NCBI GenBank assembly: GCA_034110565.1
Contig: JAWUYY010000047.1
Span: forward strand, 1 to 45,770
Direction: 5' to 3'
DNA: 45,770 bases
Origin: Bermanella sp034110565
GTDB lineage: Bacteria; Pseudomonadota; Gammaproteobacteria; Pseudomonadales; Oceanobacteraceae
Shown: piece by piece, positions 25,762 to 35,170 of the stretch
Numbering within the stretch: the stretch's first letter is position 1
Layout of the letters: each line of letters begins with the position of its first letter
Made by a program: the position numbers and the translations under genes
The notes under the pieces: model-generated
Seen by the model: only the letters and a program-made list of their open reading frames with translations
Database searches by the model: none
What the model was told of the DNA's origin: nothing

Positions 25762-25793
25762 GTGAATCTCAAAAACTGACCAACTAATCAACT

Positions 25794-27383
25794 ATGACCA
25801 TTACTCCTGTTCGTCGCGCCCTTATTAGTGTTTCTGATAAAACTGGCATCGTAGAATTCGCCCAAGCATTGGCTGATAAAAATATTGAAATTTTATCAAC
25901 TGGCGGCACATATAAACTACTTTGTGAAAAAGGTATTAACGCTGTAGAAGTTTCTGACTACACAGGGTTTGCTGAAATGATGGATGGCCGTGTGAAAACA
26001 CTGCATCCAAAAATTCACGGCGGTGTGCTTGGTCGTCGCGGTCAAGACGATGCCATCATGGCCGAACATGATATCAAACCCATTGATTTAGTAGTCGTAA
26101 ACTTATATCCATTCGAAGCGACAACCGCTAATCCAGATTGCACACTTGAAGATGCCATTGAAAACATCGACATTGGCGGCCCAACAATGGTTCGCTCTGC
26201 AGCAAAAAATAATGCCTATGTGGGTATTGTGGTTAACACCTCTGATTACCAAACCGTATTAAACCAATTAGAAAGCCAAAATGGCTTAAGTCCAAAATTA
26301 CGTTTTGATCTTGCGCTTAAAGCATTTGAACATACCGCGGCTTACGATGGCATGATTGCGAACTACCTTGGCCGTATCGATCAAACGGCTGACGTATTAA
26401 GTACAAAAAACAAAGGTCTATTCCCTCGCACCTTTAATTCTCAGTTTATTAAAGCGCAAGACATGCGTTACGGTGAGAACCCGCATCAAAATGCGGCTTT
26501 TTACACAGAAGCTAAACCACAAGAAGCCTCTATTTCCACCGCCACTCAAGTGCAAGGCAAAGAGCTTTCATTCAATAACGTCGCAGATACTGATGCGGCC
26601 CTTGAGTGCGTGAAGTCTTTCGTAAAACCAGCTTGTGTCATCGTTAAACACGCCAACCCATGTGGTGTAGCGGTCAGCGAAAACGGTATTAAAGAAGCCT
26701 ATGACTTAGCCTTCGCAACCGATACCGAATCCGCTTTCGGTGGCATCATTGCGTTCAACCGCGAACTAGATAGCGACACGGCGGCGTCTATTGCTGAACG
26801 TCAATTTGTTGAAGTGATTATTGCACCTTCAGTCAGCGCCGATGCAAAACTTGTATTAGCTGCAAAGAAAAACGTACGCGTATTAGAAACCGGCGAATGG
26901 CCAGCTGAACGTCCTAACGCACTTGACTACAAACGCGTTAACGGCGGCCTGCTAGTGCAAGAGCGCGACAACGGTATGATCAAAGCTGAAGACTTAACCG
27001 TAGTGACAAAACGTAAACCGACTGAAAAAGAAATGCACGATTTAATCTTCGCATGGAAAGTAGCTAAATATGTAAAATCGAACGCCATCGTTTACGCAAA
27101 AAATCGCCAAACAGTTGGTGTGGGCGCAGGCCAAATGAGCCGTGTCAACTCAGCACGTATTGCCGCTATTAAAGCAGAACATGCTGGCCTTGAAGTCAAA
27201 GGCTCTGTTATGGCAAGTGATGCTTTCTTCCCATTCCGTGATGGTATTGATAACGCAGCTAAATCCGGTATTGCTGCCGTAATTCAACCAGGCGGTTCGA
27301 TTCGTGATGAAGAAGTCATTGCTGCCGCCGACGAAGCAGGTATGGCCATGGTGTTTACCGGTATGCGTCACTTCCGTCATTGA
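25794..27383 (+). CDS. purH: Bifunctional AICAR transformylase / IMP cyclohydrolase
   Basis: Last two steps of IMP synthesis: formylates AICAR with 10-formyl-THF, then closes the ring. 529 aa, full length. The N-terminal MGS-like cyclohydrolase domain (ALISVSDKTGIVEFA, STGGTYKLL, TLHPKIHGG) and the C-terminal transformylase domain (QGKELSFNNV, catalytic VKHANPCG, TESAFGGIIAFNR, ending GMRHFRH) are both intact. No good ribosome-binding site precedes the ATG. It is just behind the fis terminator; purD follows after 190 bp. Confidence 0.98.
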   Translation: MTITPVRRALISVSDKTGIVEFAQALADKNIEILSTGGTYKLLCEKGINAVEVSDYTGFAEMMDGRVKTLHPKIHGGVLGRRGQDDAIMAEHDIKPIDLVVVNLYPFEATTANPDCTLEDAIENIDIGGPTMVRSAAKNNAYVGIVVNTSDYQTVLNQLESQNGLSPKLRFDLALKAFEHTAAYDGMIANYLGRIDQTADVLSTKNKGLFPRTFNSQFIKAQDMRYGENPHQNAAFYTEAKPQEASISTATQVQGKELSFNNVADTDAALECVKSFVKPACVIVKHANPCGVAVSENGIKEAYDLAFATDTESAFGGIIAFNRELDSDTAASIAERQFVEVIIAPSVSADAKLVLAAKKNVRVLETGEWPAERPNALDYKRVNGGLLVQERDNGMIKAEDLTVVTKRKPTEKEMHDLIFAWKVAKYVKSNAIVYAKNRQTVGVGAGQMSRVNSARIAAIKAEHAGLEVKGSVMASDAFFPFRDGIDNAAKSGIAAVIQPGGSIRDEEVIAAADEAGMAMVFTGMRHFRH

Positions 27384-27440
27384 TCTAAAGTAAGGTCGTA
27401 TTTTTCTCTCTTACTTTACTGAATAAATAAATAGACTTTA

Positions 27441-27467
27441 AAAGCCGTAAATAATATTTACGGCTTT
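27441..27467 (+). terminator. Hairpin terminator between purH and purD
   Basis: AAAGCCGTAAAT (27441-27452) pairs perfectly with ATTTACGGCTTT (27456-27467), 3-nt loop. The T run is short, so termination may be partial. Confidence 0.65.
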
Positions 27468-27573
27468 ACTAGTTTAAAAAACATAAATTTTCAGCCTTGA
27501 ATATAAAGGACGAAAGCTAAGCGTGTTTTGCCTTGTCAAACTCACTTAAATAATGTCCCAGAAGGAACCCAAA

Positions 27574-28869
27574 ATGAATGTATTGGTAATAGGCTCAGGT
27601 GGTCGCGAACACGCACTAGCCTGGAAGGCCGCACAAAACCCAAACGTCGAAACCGTTTTTGTCGCCCCAGGTAATGCTGGCAGCGCCATCGAAAACAAAG
27701 TTAAGAATGTCGATATCGATGTTTTAGAATTTGATAAGTTAGCGACATTTGCAAAAGACAACAATTGTGAACTGACCATTGTTGGTCCAGAAGTTCCATT
27801 GGTTGAAGGTATTGTTAACTTTTTTGAAGTGAAAGGCTTAAAAGCCTTTGGTCCTTCAAAAGGTGCTGCACAACTTGAAGGCTCTAAAGCGTTTACCAAG
27901 GACTTTTTAGACCGTCACAATATTCCAACTGCGTTCTACCAGAACTTTACTGAAGTTGAACCTGCTCTGGCTTACATCGATAAAATTGGTGCGCCTATCG
28001 TCGTTAAGGCAGATGGCCTAGCTGCAGGTAAAGGCGTCATTGTTGCCGAAACCATTGAGCAAGCAAAAGATGCGGTAAAAGACATGCTGTCTGGTAATGC
28101 CTTTGGTGATGCCGGTTGTCGTGTGGTAATTGAAGAATTCCTAGCCGGCGAAGAAGCCAGCTTTATTGTGATGGTAGACGGTAAAAACATCTTACCTATG
28201 GCCACCAGCCAAGATCACAAACGTGTAGGCGATGGTGATACCGGCCCTAACACAGGTGGTATGGGTGCTTACTCACCCGCCCCTGTTGTGACACAAGACA
28301 TTCACGATCGTATTATGAAAGAAGTCATCGTGCCAACAGTTGAAGGCATGGCCAAAGAAGGCAATGACTACACTGGTTTCTTGTACGCAGGCCTTATGAT
28401 CGACGAAACTGGCACACCGAAAGTCATCGAATATAACTGCCGCTTTGGTGACCCAGAGACTCAGCCAATCATGTTACGCATGCAATCTGATTTAGTGGAT
28501 CTTTGCTTGGCTGCATTTGAAGACAATGGTCTTGCAGGTAAAACCGCTCAGTGGGACCCTCGCGCAGCAATCGGTATTGTTCTCGCGGCAGGCGGTTACC
28601 CTGCAGCATACAATAAAGGGGATGTAATCTCTGGCTTACCACAAAGCGAAACCGCTGGTGAAAAAGTATTCCATGCCGGCACGAAACTTAACGACAAAGG
28701 TGAAGTAACCACCAATGGCGGTCGCGTGCTATGCGCAACAGCACTGGGTGACACCGTAACCCAAGCGCAGCAACGTGCGTATGCGCTGACTAAAACCATT
28801 AGTTGGAACGGTTGTTTCTACCGTAACGATATTGCTTACCGCGCTATTGCGCGCGAACAAGCGAAGTAA
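27574..28869 (+). CDS. purD: Phosphoribosylamine-glycine ligase (GARS)
   Basis: Second step of purine synthesis: joins glycine to phosphoribosylamine using ATP. 431 aa from ATG 27574, which has GAAGGA 8 nt upstream; an ATG 21 bp earlier is in frame but would add a non-homologous tail. VLVIGSGGREHALAWK at the N-terminus, then the ATP-grasp core (VKADGLAAGKGVIVA, EEFLAGEEASF, DHKRVGDGDTGPNTGGMGAY, EYNCRFGDPETQ). Close to E. coli PurD along its length. Followed by a strong terminator. Confidence 0.98.
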   Translation: MNVLVIGSGGREHALAWKAAQNPNVETVFVAPGNAGSAIENKVKNVDIDVLEFDKLATFAKDNNCELTIVGPEVPLVEGIVNFFEVKGLKAFGPSKGAAQLEGSKAFTKDFLDRHNIPTAFYQNFTEVEPALAYIDKIGAPIVVKADGLAAGKGVIVAETIEQAKDAVKDMLSGNAFGDAGCRVVIEEFLAGEEASFIVMVDGKNILPMATSQDHKRVGDGDTGPNTGGMGAYSPAPVVTQDIHDRIMKEVIVPTVEGMAKEGNDYTGFLYAGLMIDETGTPKVIEYNCRFGDPETQPIMLRMQSDLVDLCLAAFEDNGLAGKTAQWDPRAAIGIVLAAGGYPAAYNKGDVISGLPQSETAGEKVFHAGTKLNDKGEVTTNGGRVLCATALGDTVTQAQQRAYALTKTISWNGCFYRNDIAYRAIAREQAK

Positions 28870-28873
28870 TATA

Positions 28874-28903
28874 AAAAACCTCAGGCGCTAGCCTGAGGTT
28901 TTT
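28874..28903 (+). terminator. Intrinsic terminator after purD
   Basis: AAAAACCTCAGGC (28874-28886) pairs with GCCTGAGGTTTTT (28891-28903) around loop GCTA. It starts 5 bp after the stop codon. Confidence 0.93.
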
Positions 28904-28954
28904 CCTTTCATTTATTTCTTTTCTCTAGTATTTAGCTTTTCTAGCGCTTTTCTC

Positions 28955-28960
28955 TATAAT
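28955..28960 (+). promoter_or_regulatory. Probable -10 box for the hybrid kinase gene
   Basis: A perfect TATAAT lies 29 bp before the ATG. The -35 position at 17 bp reads TTAGCT, a weak match. Confidence 0.5.
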
Positions 28961-28989
28961 GGATGCTCATTTTTTAACTATGTGTAGCC

Positions 28990-31248
28990 ATGACGTTTTC
29001 CAATCTACGCTTTGTATTTATTATATGGTGCTTATTAAGCAGTCTTAGTCATGGCAGTGACAACAACAGCATGATTCTGGCTGAGGGTCCAATTGAAGTT
29101 GAATTAAGTGATAGCATGCAATGGTTAAAAGCAGATTACTCAACATTAAGCTTGGCCCAGTTATTACTCAAACAAGAGTCCCGCTTTAAGCCACTAACCG
29201 ATCAAGCAGTTATTGAAGCCAATGAAATCTACTGGTTACGCTTCCATGTCGTTAACCCTATCAACAAAAATATTCCACTGGCTTTACGTTTAAGCAGTAG
29301 CAGCATTAACATTGATGGTGCTTACGAGCAAAAACACAATCAATGGCAACGTATTAGCAGTATCTCAAACCAACAACAACTCAGTAGTAACACCGCTTTA
29401 ATTTTAAATATTGAAGCGCTTTCTGATCAGTGGCTGTATTTTAGAATAAAACCGATTCAAACCAGCCGGCTTGAACCTAAACTGCAAGACTTGAGCGAAT
29501 ACGCCAAAGGGTTCACGGTTTTACAGCAAGTCTTAGGCGCCATCATTTCATTGATGCTGTTTATTAGTTTTTTACATTTGATTGCCATTCGCTTCCATAA
29601 TCATATTCGACATTATTTAGCGATTTATTTAGCGTTCATTGGGTTGTGCTACGGTCTATCCCACACGCAACTTTATGAATGGCCTCAGTGGTTTTTTGAA
29701 TTTACAAAATTAAGCCCCTGGTTACTGGCCTGCGGGATTTTTCTATCCAGTTTTACAACCGAACAATACCGTAAACTTTTAAAAAGTAATCGCACCGCGT
29801 TTACTTTTCTCACACTGCTACTGACCACACTGATTATTACTAACCTGCCTTATTTAATTATCTTGTTTAGCGCACTTGTGCCCATTGTAATTGTTGGGAC
29901 AAAAATGAAACGTATCGGTATTAACTTAATACTGGCTAATACTATCTTATTTATTTCTATTTTCTGGCAAAGCGCTTATATATTGATACCTGAACTGGTA
30001 TATGCACCAGAGGGAATCTGGCATGTTTATGCCATCGCTACCAGTGTTTTGTTTGCTAGTTCAAGTATGATCATTCCTTATTTTCAACGCCAAATTAAAC
30101 GTCAACAATCAAGGAATGTAGGCGTACAAAGTCAGTTCCTAGAAAGCTTAAGTCATGAATTACGCACACCTATGAATGGTGTGCTGGGCATGTCCGAATT
30201 GTTAAATGAAACCCCACTGAGCGTGAATCAACGAGACTATGTGGACACAATAATTTTTTCAGGACATGACATGCTGCGCATGGTCAATCGCATCAGTGAT
30301 TTTGCTAAGGTTCAATCTGGACGAATCCAATTCGAAAAAAACAGCATACAGCTTTGCAACCTTGCTCAGGGCTGTTTAAGTAAATTTCAATATAGTGCTA
30401 ATCAAAAAGGGATTGAGTTAGTCTTAAATATGGACGAGAACCTTCCAATTAATATTGCTAGCGATGAGCTACGACTAGAGAGCTTATTGGATAACTTACT
30501 CGAAAATGCAGTACGCCACACAGAGTATGGTGAAATAGAATTACGTATCGGCTTACAAAACAATGACACAATGCTGTGCTTTTCAGTAAGGGATACTGGA
30601 ACAGGTCTCGATAAAGCATTGATAAAGCAGCTAATTGACGATCAAGATAATGTAAACCATATGGACACCAGCAACCATGGCTTTGGTTTAAGTTTATGTA
30701 AACACTTAGTCGAATTAATGGGCGGTAATTTATTTATTGAGAGCCGGGTCGATAAAGGAAGCACCTTCAGTTTCACCCTGCCTAATGAGCCCATGGAAGA
30801 GAGCCAATCTGAAACACACAACGTCAACCACGTGTTGCAGGGCTTATCTATTTTAATCGTGGACGATAACAGCACGCTACGTAAAGTGATTCAGCGTTAT
30901 GCCAATAGTTGGGGCATGCAATCAGACCACACTTACAGCGGTAAAGAAGCGTTAGCATTATTGCGCAGCCAGAGTAATCTCGACACTCCTTATGATGCCG
31001 TACTCATTGATCAAGACATGCCCATTATGGATGGCTTCCAGCTAGCTAAGCGCATTCAAGAAGATACGGATATTGATCAGTCGCTTATCAAAATAATGCT
31101 CACTGGCATGTCTATCAGCAACACGCAAAAAGAAGTAATCCAGTACGGTATCGATCAAGTTATCACTAAACCCGTATCAGCCCAAAGCTTAAAACAAGCT
31201 TTGGCAAAGCATGTGATCAAACGCCAAAATCTGACGAAACACAGCTAA
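28990..31248 (+). CDS. 7TMR-DISM hybrid sensor histidine kinase
   Basis: 752 aa. Signal peptide (1-22), a periplasmic DISMED2-like carbohydrate-binding-type domain (about 30-165, with IYWLRFHVVNP), seven membrane helices (about 180-375), then HisKA with phosphoacceptor H389 in LSHELRTPMNG. The HATPase domain (LLENAVRHTEYG, DTGTGL, GFGLSLCKHLVELMGG) is intact. The C-terminal receiver has phosphoacceptor D674 in VLIDQDMPIMDG and K in TKPVS. There is no Hpt domain, so phosphate must pass to a separate Hpt protein or the receiver acts in cis. The ligand is unknown. Monocistronic between a purD terminator and coq7. Confidence 0.92.
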   Translation: MTFSNLRFVFIIWCLLSSLSHGSDNNSMILAEGPIEVELSDSMQWLKADYSTLSLAQLLLKQESRFKPLTDQAVIEANEIYWLRFHVVNPINKNIPLALRLSSSSINIDGAYEQKHNQWQRISSISNQQQLSSNTALILNIEALSDQWLYFRIKPIQTSRLEPKLQDLSEYAKGFTVLQQVLGAIISLMLFISFLHLIAIRFHNHIRHYLAIYLAFIGLCYGLSHTQLYEWPQWFFEFTKLSPWLLACGIFLSSFTTEQYRKLLKSNRTAFTFLTLLLTTLIITNLPYLIILFSALVPIVIVGTKMKRIGINLILANTILFISIFWQSAYILIPELVYAPEGIWHVYAIATSVLFASSSMIIPYFQRQIKRQQSRNVGVQSQFLESLSHELRTPMNGVLGMSELLNETPLSVNQRDYVDTIIFSGHDMLRMVNRISDFAKVQSGRIQFEKNSIQLCNLAQGCLSKFQYSANQKGIELVLNMDENLPINIASDELRLESLLDNLLENAVRHTEYGEIELRIGLQNNDTMLCFSVRDTGTGLDKALIKQLIDDQDNVNHMDTSNHGFGLSLCKHLVELMGGNLFIESRVDKGSTFSFTLPNEPMEESQSETHNVNHVLQGLSILIVDDNSTLRKVIQRYANSWGMQSDHTYSGKEALALLRSQSNLDTPYDAVLIDQDMPIMDGFQLAKRIQEDTDIDQSLIKIMLTGMSISNTQKEVIQYGIDQVITKPVSAQSLKQALAKHVIKRQNLTKHS

Positions 31249-31321
31249 CCCTGACCTAACGCATGAATCCCCGCGATGTTTTGCGTAAAATGCGTCCATT
31301 ACCTATTTTATGAGGCTGACT

Positions 31322-31960
31322 ATGCGATCTCTTTCTGCTTTAGATCTGTTTATTTCCCATGTGGATAACGCCCTAAAGACGCTTGTGCCCACTGCCGCTA
31401 CCAGTCATCGCCCTAACCCAGCTAAACAGGCTGCTCATAGCGAGTTTAATGTTCAAGAGCAAAAACACGCAGCTGGCCTGATGCGCATTAACCACACAGG
31501 TGAAGTATGTGCACAGGCTCTATATCAGGGACAAAGTCTGACAGCTCGCTTACCTGAAGTTCGCGAGGCTATGAATGAAGCGGCCGAAGAAGAGGTCGAT
31601 CATTTGGTATGGTGCGAAGAGCGCCTTATTGAGCTTAATAGCCACACTAGCTACCTAAACCCTGTTTTTTACGGGTTATCCTACTCTATTGGTGCACTTG
31701 CAGGTGCCATTGGTGATAAGTGGAGCCTAGGCTTTGTGGCAGCCACTGAGAATCAAGTCTGTCAGCACTTAGTCGAGCACTTAGAAGTACTCCCAGAACA
31801 AGATGATCGTAGCCGCGCTATTTTAAGCGTGATGCTCGAAGATGAAAAAAGGCATGCTACGTCCGCCCTAAATGCTGGTGGTGCTGTTTTCCCTTCTTGG
31901 TTTCAAGCTGGTATGACTCAAATGTCGAAAGTCATGACAAAAACGACCTACCGCCTTTAA
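31322..31960 (+). CDS. coq7: Ubiquinone biosynthesis hydroxylase (demethoxyubiquinone monooxygenase)
   Basis: Di-iron hydroxylase for a late ring-hydroxylation step of ubiquinone synthesis; peripheral at the inner membrane. 212 aa from ATG 31322 (GAGG 6 nt upstream); an ATG 12 bp earlier contains that site and is less likely. Iron ligands are visible: E in NHTGEVCAQALYQGQ, ExxH in EEEVDHLVWCEERL, E in AATENQVCQHLVEH and ExxH in LEDEKRHA. This Coq7 type replaces UbiF in Pseudomonas-like bacteria. Confidence 0.95.
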   Translation: MRSLSALDLFISHVDNALKTLVPTAATSHRPNPAKQAAHSEFNVQEQKHAAGLMRINHTGEVCAQALYQGQSLTARLPEVREAMNEAAEEEVDHLVWCEERLIELNSHTSYLNPVFYGLSYSIGALAGAIGDKWSLGFVAATENQVCQHLVEHLEVLPEQDDRSRAILSVMLEDEKRHATSALNAGGAVFPSWFQAGMTQMSKVMTKTTYRL

Positions 31961-31980
31961 ACCCTCAGGCGGTTAGACAT

Positions 31981-32008
31981 AAAAAAGCGGCTGATTAGCC
32001 GCTTTTTT
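31981..32008. terminator. Bidirectional terminator between coq7 and osmC
   Basis: AGCGGCT (31986-31992) pairs with AGCCGCT (31997-32003), loop GATT, A run on the left and T run on the right. Confidence 0.93.
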
Positions 32009-32032
32009 ATGCTTAAACACTTTTTACTCAGG

Positions 32033-32461
32033 CTAGACTGCTTCCAGCTCAATAACCTCATAATCATGGGTAATCTCAACACCGCCTTGCTCAAGCATAA
32101 TACTTGCCGAACAGTATTTCTCTGCTGATAACGCTACCGCACGCTTCACCTGAGCATCTTTTAAATTTCGACCCGTCACAACAAAGTGAACATGTATCTT
32201 GGTAAATACACTCGGCACGGTATCCGCACGCTCTGCATTTAACTCGGCCACGCAATCCACTACATCTTGACGAGATTTTTTCAAGATACTCATGACATCA
32301 AAACTAGTACAACCACCTAAACCCATCAGCAGCATTTCCATTGGACGAACACCCATATTTCGACCACCATGATCTTCTGGGCCATCCATTACGACACTAT
32401 GACCACTGCCAGATTCAGCTAAGAACATGGCATCTTGTACCCACTTAATACGTGCTTTCAT
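32033..32461 (-). CDS. OsmC-family peroxide-related protein (YhfA-like)
   Basis: 142 aa, OsmC/Ohr fold. The two conserved cysteines are C51 (GLGGCTSFDVM) and C117 (EKYCSASIML), the pair used by the family to reduce organic hydroperoxides; RPMEMLLMG is also typical. Sequence and position match the YhfA branch rather than Ohr: in E. coli yhfA is also divergent from crp, as this gene is from the Vfr/Crp gene here. Physiological substrate of this branch is not established. Confidence 0.9.
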   Translation of the reverse strand: MKARIKWVQDAMFLAESGSGHSVVMDGPEDHGGRNMGVRPMEMLLMGLGGCTSFDVMSILKKSRQDVVDCVAELNAERADTVPSVFTKIHVHFVVTGRNLKDAQVKRAVALSAEKYCSASIMLEQGGVEITHDYEVIELEAV

Positions 32462-32673
32462 GAAAACATCACTCTATAAAAAAACGCAAGATTAACATAA
32501 GCTAGGCCTTTGGCAGAAGTCGTAGCAGGGTTTACCGTCGCTGAGTTGCATTTTACTCAGACCAAGTAGGACACAGTTCCCAAAAATACAGATTGCCTAG
32601 GGGTTATTAGCACTTTCTAGTACGGTAGTATTCACCTATTTGGTGTAATAAGTGCATAATTGCATAGCTTTAA

Positions 32674-32682
32674 TGCTATAAA
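32674..32682 (+). promoter_or_regulatory. Extended -10 promoter candidate for vfr/crp
   Basis: TGCTATAAA is an extended -10 (TGn plus TATAAA). No matching -35. Transcription would start near 32689, which makes the in-frame ATG at 32688 unlikely and supports the ATG at 32721. Confidence 0.4.
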
Positions 32683-32720
32683 TAATAATGCAATCAAGGT
32701 TTGATGGTTTAGGTCACACT

Positions 32721-33389
32721 ATGAATACAGGGTTAAGGGCTGATAGACATAAGCATTTAGATTACTTTTTGTCTCAATGCCACCGTCGTCGCTATCCAGC
32801 TCGCAGCACAATTATCTATGCTGGGGATAAAAGTGACTCCTTATTCTACATAATGAAGGGGTCTGTAACTGTTATCATCGAGGATGATGACGGTCGTGAA
32901 ATGATCATGGCATACCTGAACGAAGGCGACTTCTTCGGGGAAATGGGCTTGTTTGATGAAGTCAGTCCACGTTCTGCATGGATCAAAGCAAAAGTAGAGT
33001 GTGAGGTAGCTGAGATCAGCTACAGCAAGTTCCGTGATATCAGTAATCAAGATCCACGTATTCTGTACTTTATTGGTGAGCAAATGGCCACACGCCTGCG
33101 CAAAACCACACGTAAAGTAGGCGACTTGGCATTCTTAGACGTAACGGGTCGTGTGGCTCGTACACTACTGGATCTTAGCCAAGAGCCAGACGCTATGACT
33201 CACCCAGACGGCATGCAAATCAAGATTACGCGCCAAGAGATTGGTCGTATTGTAGGTTGTTCTCGTGAAATGGTTGGACGAGTATTGAAAGCCTTAGAAG
33301 ATCAAGGTCTCGTTGGCGTAAAAGGCAAAACCATGGTGGTTTTTGGTGCTCGTAAAGCGGCAACACTACCTCGCAGAGACTCTATATAG
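32721..33389 (+). CDS. vfr: Vfr/Crp-type cAMP receptor transcription factor
   Basis: 222 aa from ATG 32721; a start 33 bp earlier would give a longer N-terminus than the 214-aa Pseudomonas Vfr. The cyclic-nucleotide domain has the phosphate cassette GDFFGEMGLF...RSAW. A long dimer helix includes TTRKVGDLAFLDVTGRVARTL. The recognition helix TRQEIGRIVGCSREMVGRVLK is identical in style to Vfr. It should bind cAMP and TGTGA-type sites to control carbon use, virulence-like traits and motility. GGTCACAC just before the start codon is a possible autoregulatory half-site. Divergent from osmC. Confidence 0.93.
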   Translation: MNTGLRADRHKHLDYFLSQCHRRRYPARSTIIYAGDKSDSLFYIMKGSVTVIIEDDDGREMIMAYLNEGDFFGEMGLFDEVSPRSAWIKAKVECEVAEISYSKFRDISNQDPRILYFIGEQMATRLRKTTRKVGDLAFLDVTGRVARTLLDLSQEPDAMTHPDGMQIKITRQEIGRIVGCSREMVGRVLKALEDQGLVGVKGKTMVVFGARKAATLPRRDSI

Positions 33390-33400
33390 ACTGAACTGAA

Positions 33401-33429
33401 GGCTGCTAAGGCAGCCCAGTCTTCTTTTT
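33401..33429 (+). terminator. Terminator after vfr
   Basis: GGCTGC (33401-33406) pairs with GCAGCC (33411-33416), loop TAAG, with outer ACTG/CAGT pairing and T 33425-33429 after CAGTCTTC. The T run is 8 nt away, so efficiency may be moderate. Confidence 0.65.
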
Positions 33430-33576
33430 ATTTATCCTCATCAACTCTCCTACTTTCCCTCCATACTTCAATAACCTTATCCCTTATCCCAAAAATGGGT
33501 AAATTCTCGTTAACTCAATAACAAGCTTCTATTTTGTATCTATACTCAATAAACATATCGGCATTCTAGGCACAGT

Positions 33577-35100
33577 ATGGACGATCTAATCTTTGCAAAT
33601 GAAAGCACTGAAGACCTCACCACCGCACATGCTCCGTGGAACATTCTGCTAGTTGATGATGAACCAGGCGTTCACCAAGTTACAAAAATGGTGCTACGAG
33701 ACTTTAAATTTGATCACCGCCCTCTTAACCTCATCAGTGCATACAGTGGCCAGCAAGGTTATGAAATTATGGCCAGTCGTAGCGATATTGCCCTAGCCAT
33801 CGTCGATGTTGTCATGGAAACCGATCACGCAGGATTAAAATTAGTTCGTCGTATCCGTGAAGACCTTCAAAATAATTACACACGCTTAGTTTTACGTACT
33901 GGCCAACCAGGACAAGCCCCCGAAGAAGACATCATTACTCACTATGATATTGATGATTACAAAGACAAAACAGAACTCACCAGCAACAAGCTACTCACAT
34001 TAATGTACGCCTCGCTACGCTCTTATCGGGATATCTGCATCATCGACTCGCACCGGCGCTCATTAGAACAAGTCATTCTGGCTTCCACTGAAATTTTTGA
34101 AGCCGGCTCGTTAAAGACGTTTGCTTCTGCTGTTTTAAAACAAATATGCGCTCTATTAAATTTAGACGGTGCGATTTTCTATTGCACCAGTTTAAACGCA
34201 GATTTTGATGAATCCGATGATTACCGTGTCTTGGCTGTTAGTGGCAAAATGGCCGAATTTGAAACGAAAATTAAATCCGATTTACCTGAGCGTGTACGCG
34301 ATGCGTTTGAATACGCACTAAAACAAAAACAATCATATATTAATGGTGACATCTACACCGGCTATTTCTCTACCAGCCTAGGCAGCGAAAATTTACTCTA
34401 TGTCTCCATGGAGCGAGAACTAGACGACATGGATAAACAATTGCTAGATATTTATGCCAGTAATGTGGCCGTCACCTATGAAAACTTATTACTGCGAGAC
34501 GAAATACTCGATACACAAAGAGAGCTCGCTTACATACTTGGCGAAGCCGTTGAGCAACGTTCAAAAGAAACTGGCTCCCACGTTCGCCGTGTGGCGTTGT
34601 ACTCCCACTTATTTGCCGAAAAATACGGCCTTGACCCCCAACAAGCCGAATTAATTAAACTTGCCAGCCCATTACATGACGTGGGTAAAATTGCGATTCC
34701 AGACAATATATTAAAAAAACCAGGTAAGCTTAATAAGGAAGAATGGATCATTATGCAAACCCATGCACAATTGGGTGCCGACTTACTGCAAAGTAATGAC
34801 AATGAAGTAGTCAAAATGGGCAGCATCATCGCAGGACAGCACCATGAACGATGGGACGGAACAGGTTATCCTCATCGGTTAAAAAATGAAGAGATTCATA
34901 TTGCTGGGCGCATAACCGCATTAGCAGATGTATTTGATGCATTAGGTTGCAAGCGTTATTACAAAGACGCTTGGTCACTAGAAGATATCTTAAGGGAAAT
35001 AAACCAACAAAAAGGCAAGCAGTTTGACCCGAAACTAGTGGATATTCTGCATGAAAACATTGAAGAAGTGATTAAAATCCGAAGCCTTTATCCTGATTGA
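33577..35100 (+). CDS. Response regulator with DUF3369 and HD-GYP domains
   Basis: 507 aa. Receiver at about 22-145 with phosphoacceptor D77 (AIVDVVMETDHAG; the usual MP after the Asp is changed, as often in this subfamily). DUF3369, a GAF-like sensor region, spans about 165-315. The HD-GYP domain covers about 325-500, with catalytic H367-D368 in LHDVGK, QHHERWDGTGYP (G430-Y431-P432) and the later LADVFDAL. The metal and GYP residues are intact, so it should hydrolyse c-di-GMP. No kinase gene is adjacent; the hybrid kinase at 28990 is the nearest sensor. AGGCACAGT precedes the ATG. Confidence 0.92.
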   Translation: MDDLIFANESTEDLTTAHAPWNILLVDDEPGVHQVTKMVLRDFKFDHRPLNLISAYSGQQGYEIMASRSDIALAIVDVVMETDHAGLKLVRRIREDLQNNYTRLVLRTGQPGQAPEEDIITHYDIDDYKDKTELTSNKLLTLMYASLRSYRDICIIDSHRRSLEQVILASTEIFEAGSLKTFASAVLKQICALLNLDGAIFYCTSLNADFDESDDYRVLAVSGKMAEFETKIKSDLPERVRDAFEYALKQKQSYINGDIYTGYFSTSLGSENLLYVSMERELDDMDKQLLDIYASNVAVTYENLLLRDEILDTQRELAYILGEAVEQRSKETGSHVRRVALYSHLFAEKYGLDPQQAELIKLASPLHDVGKIAIPDNILKKPGKLNKEEWIIMQTHAQLGADLLQSNDNEVVKMGSIIAGQHHERWDGTGYPHRLKNEEIHIAGRITALADVFDALGCKRYYKDAWSLEDILREINQQKGKQFDPKLVDILHENIEEVIKIRSLYPD

Positions 35101-35170
35101 ATATAATGGACATTTGTCCTACTAAGCGTAAATCGTTAAACTTAAACATCTTATAGCCAGATCAAACATC

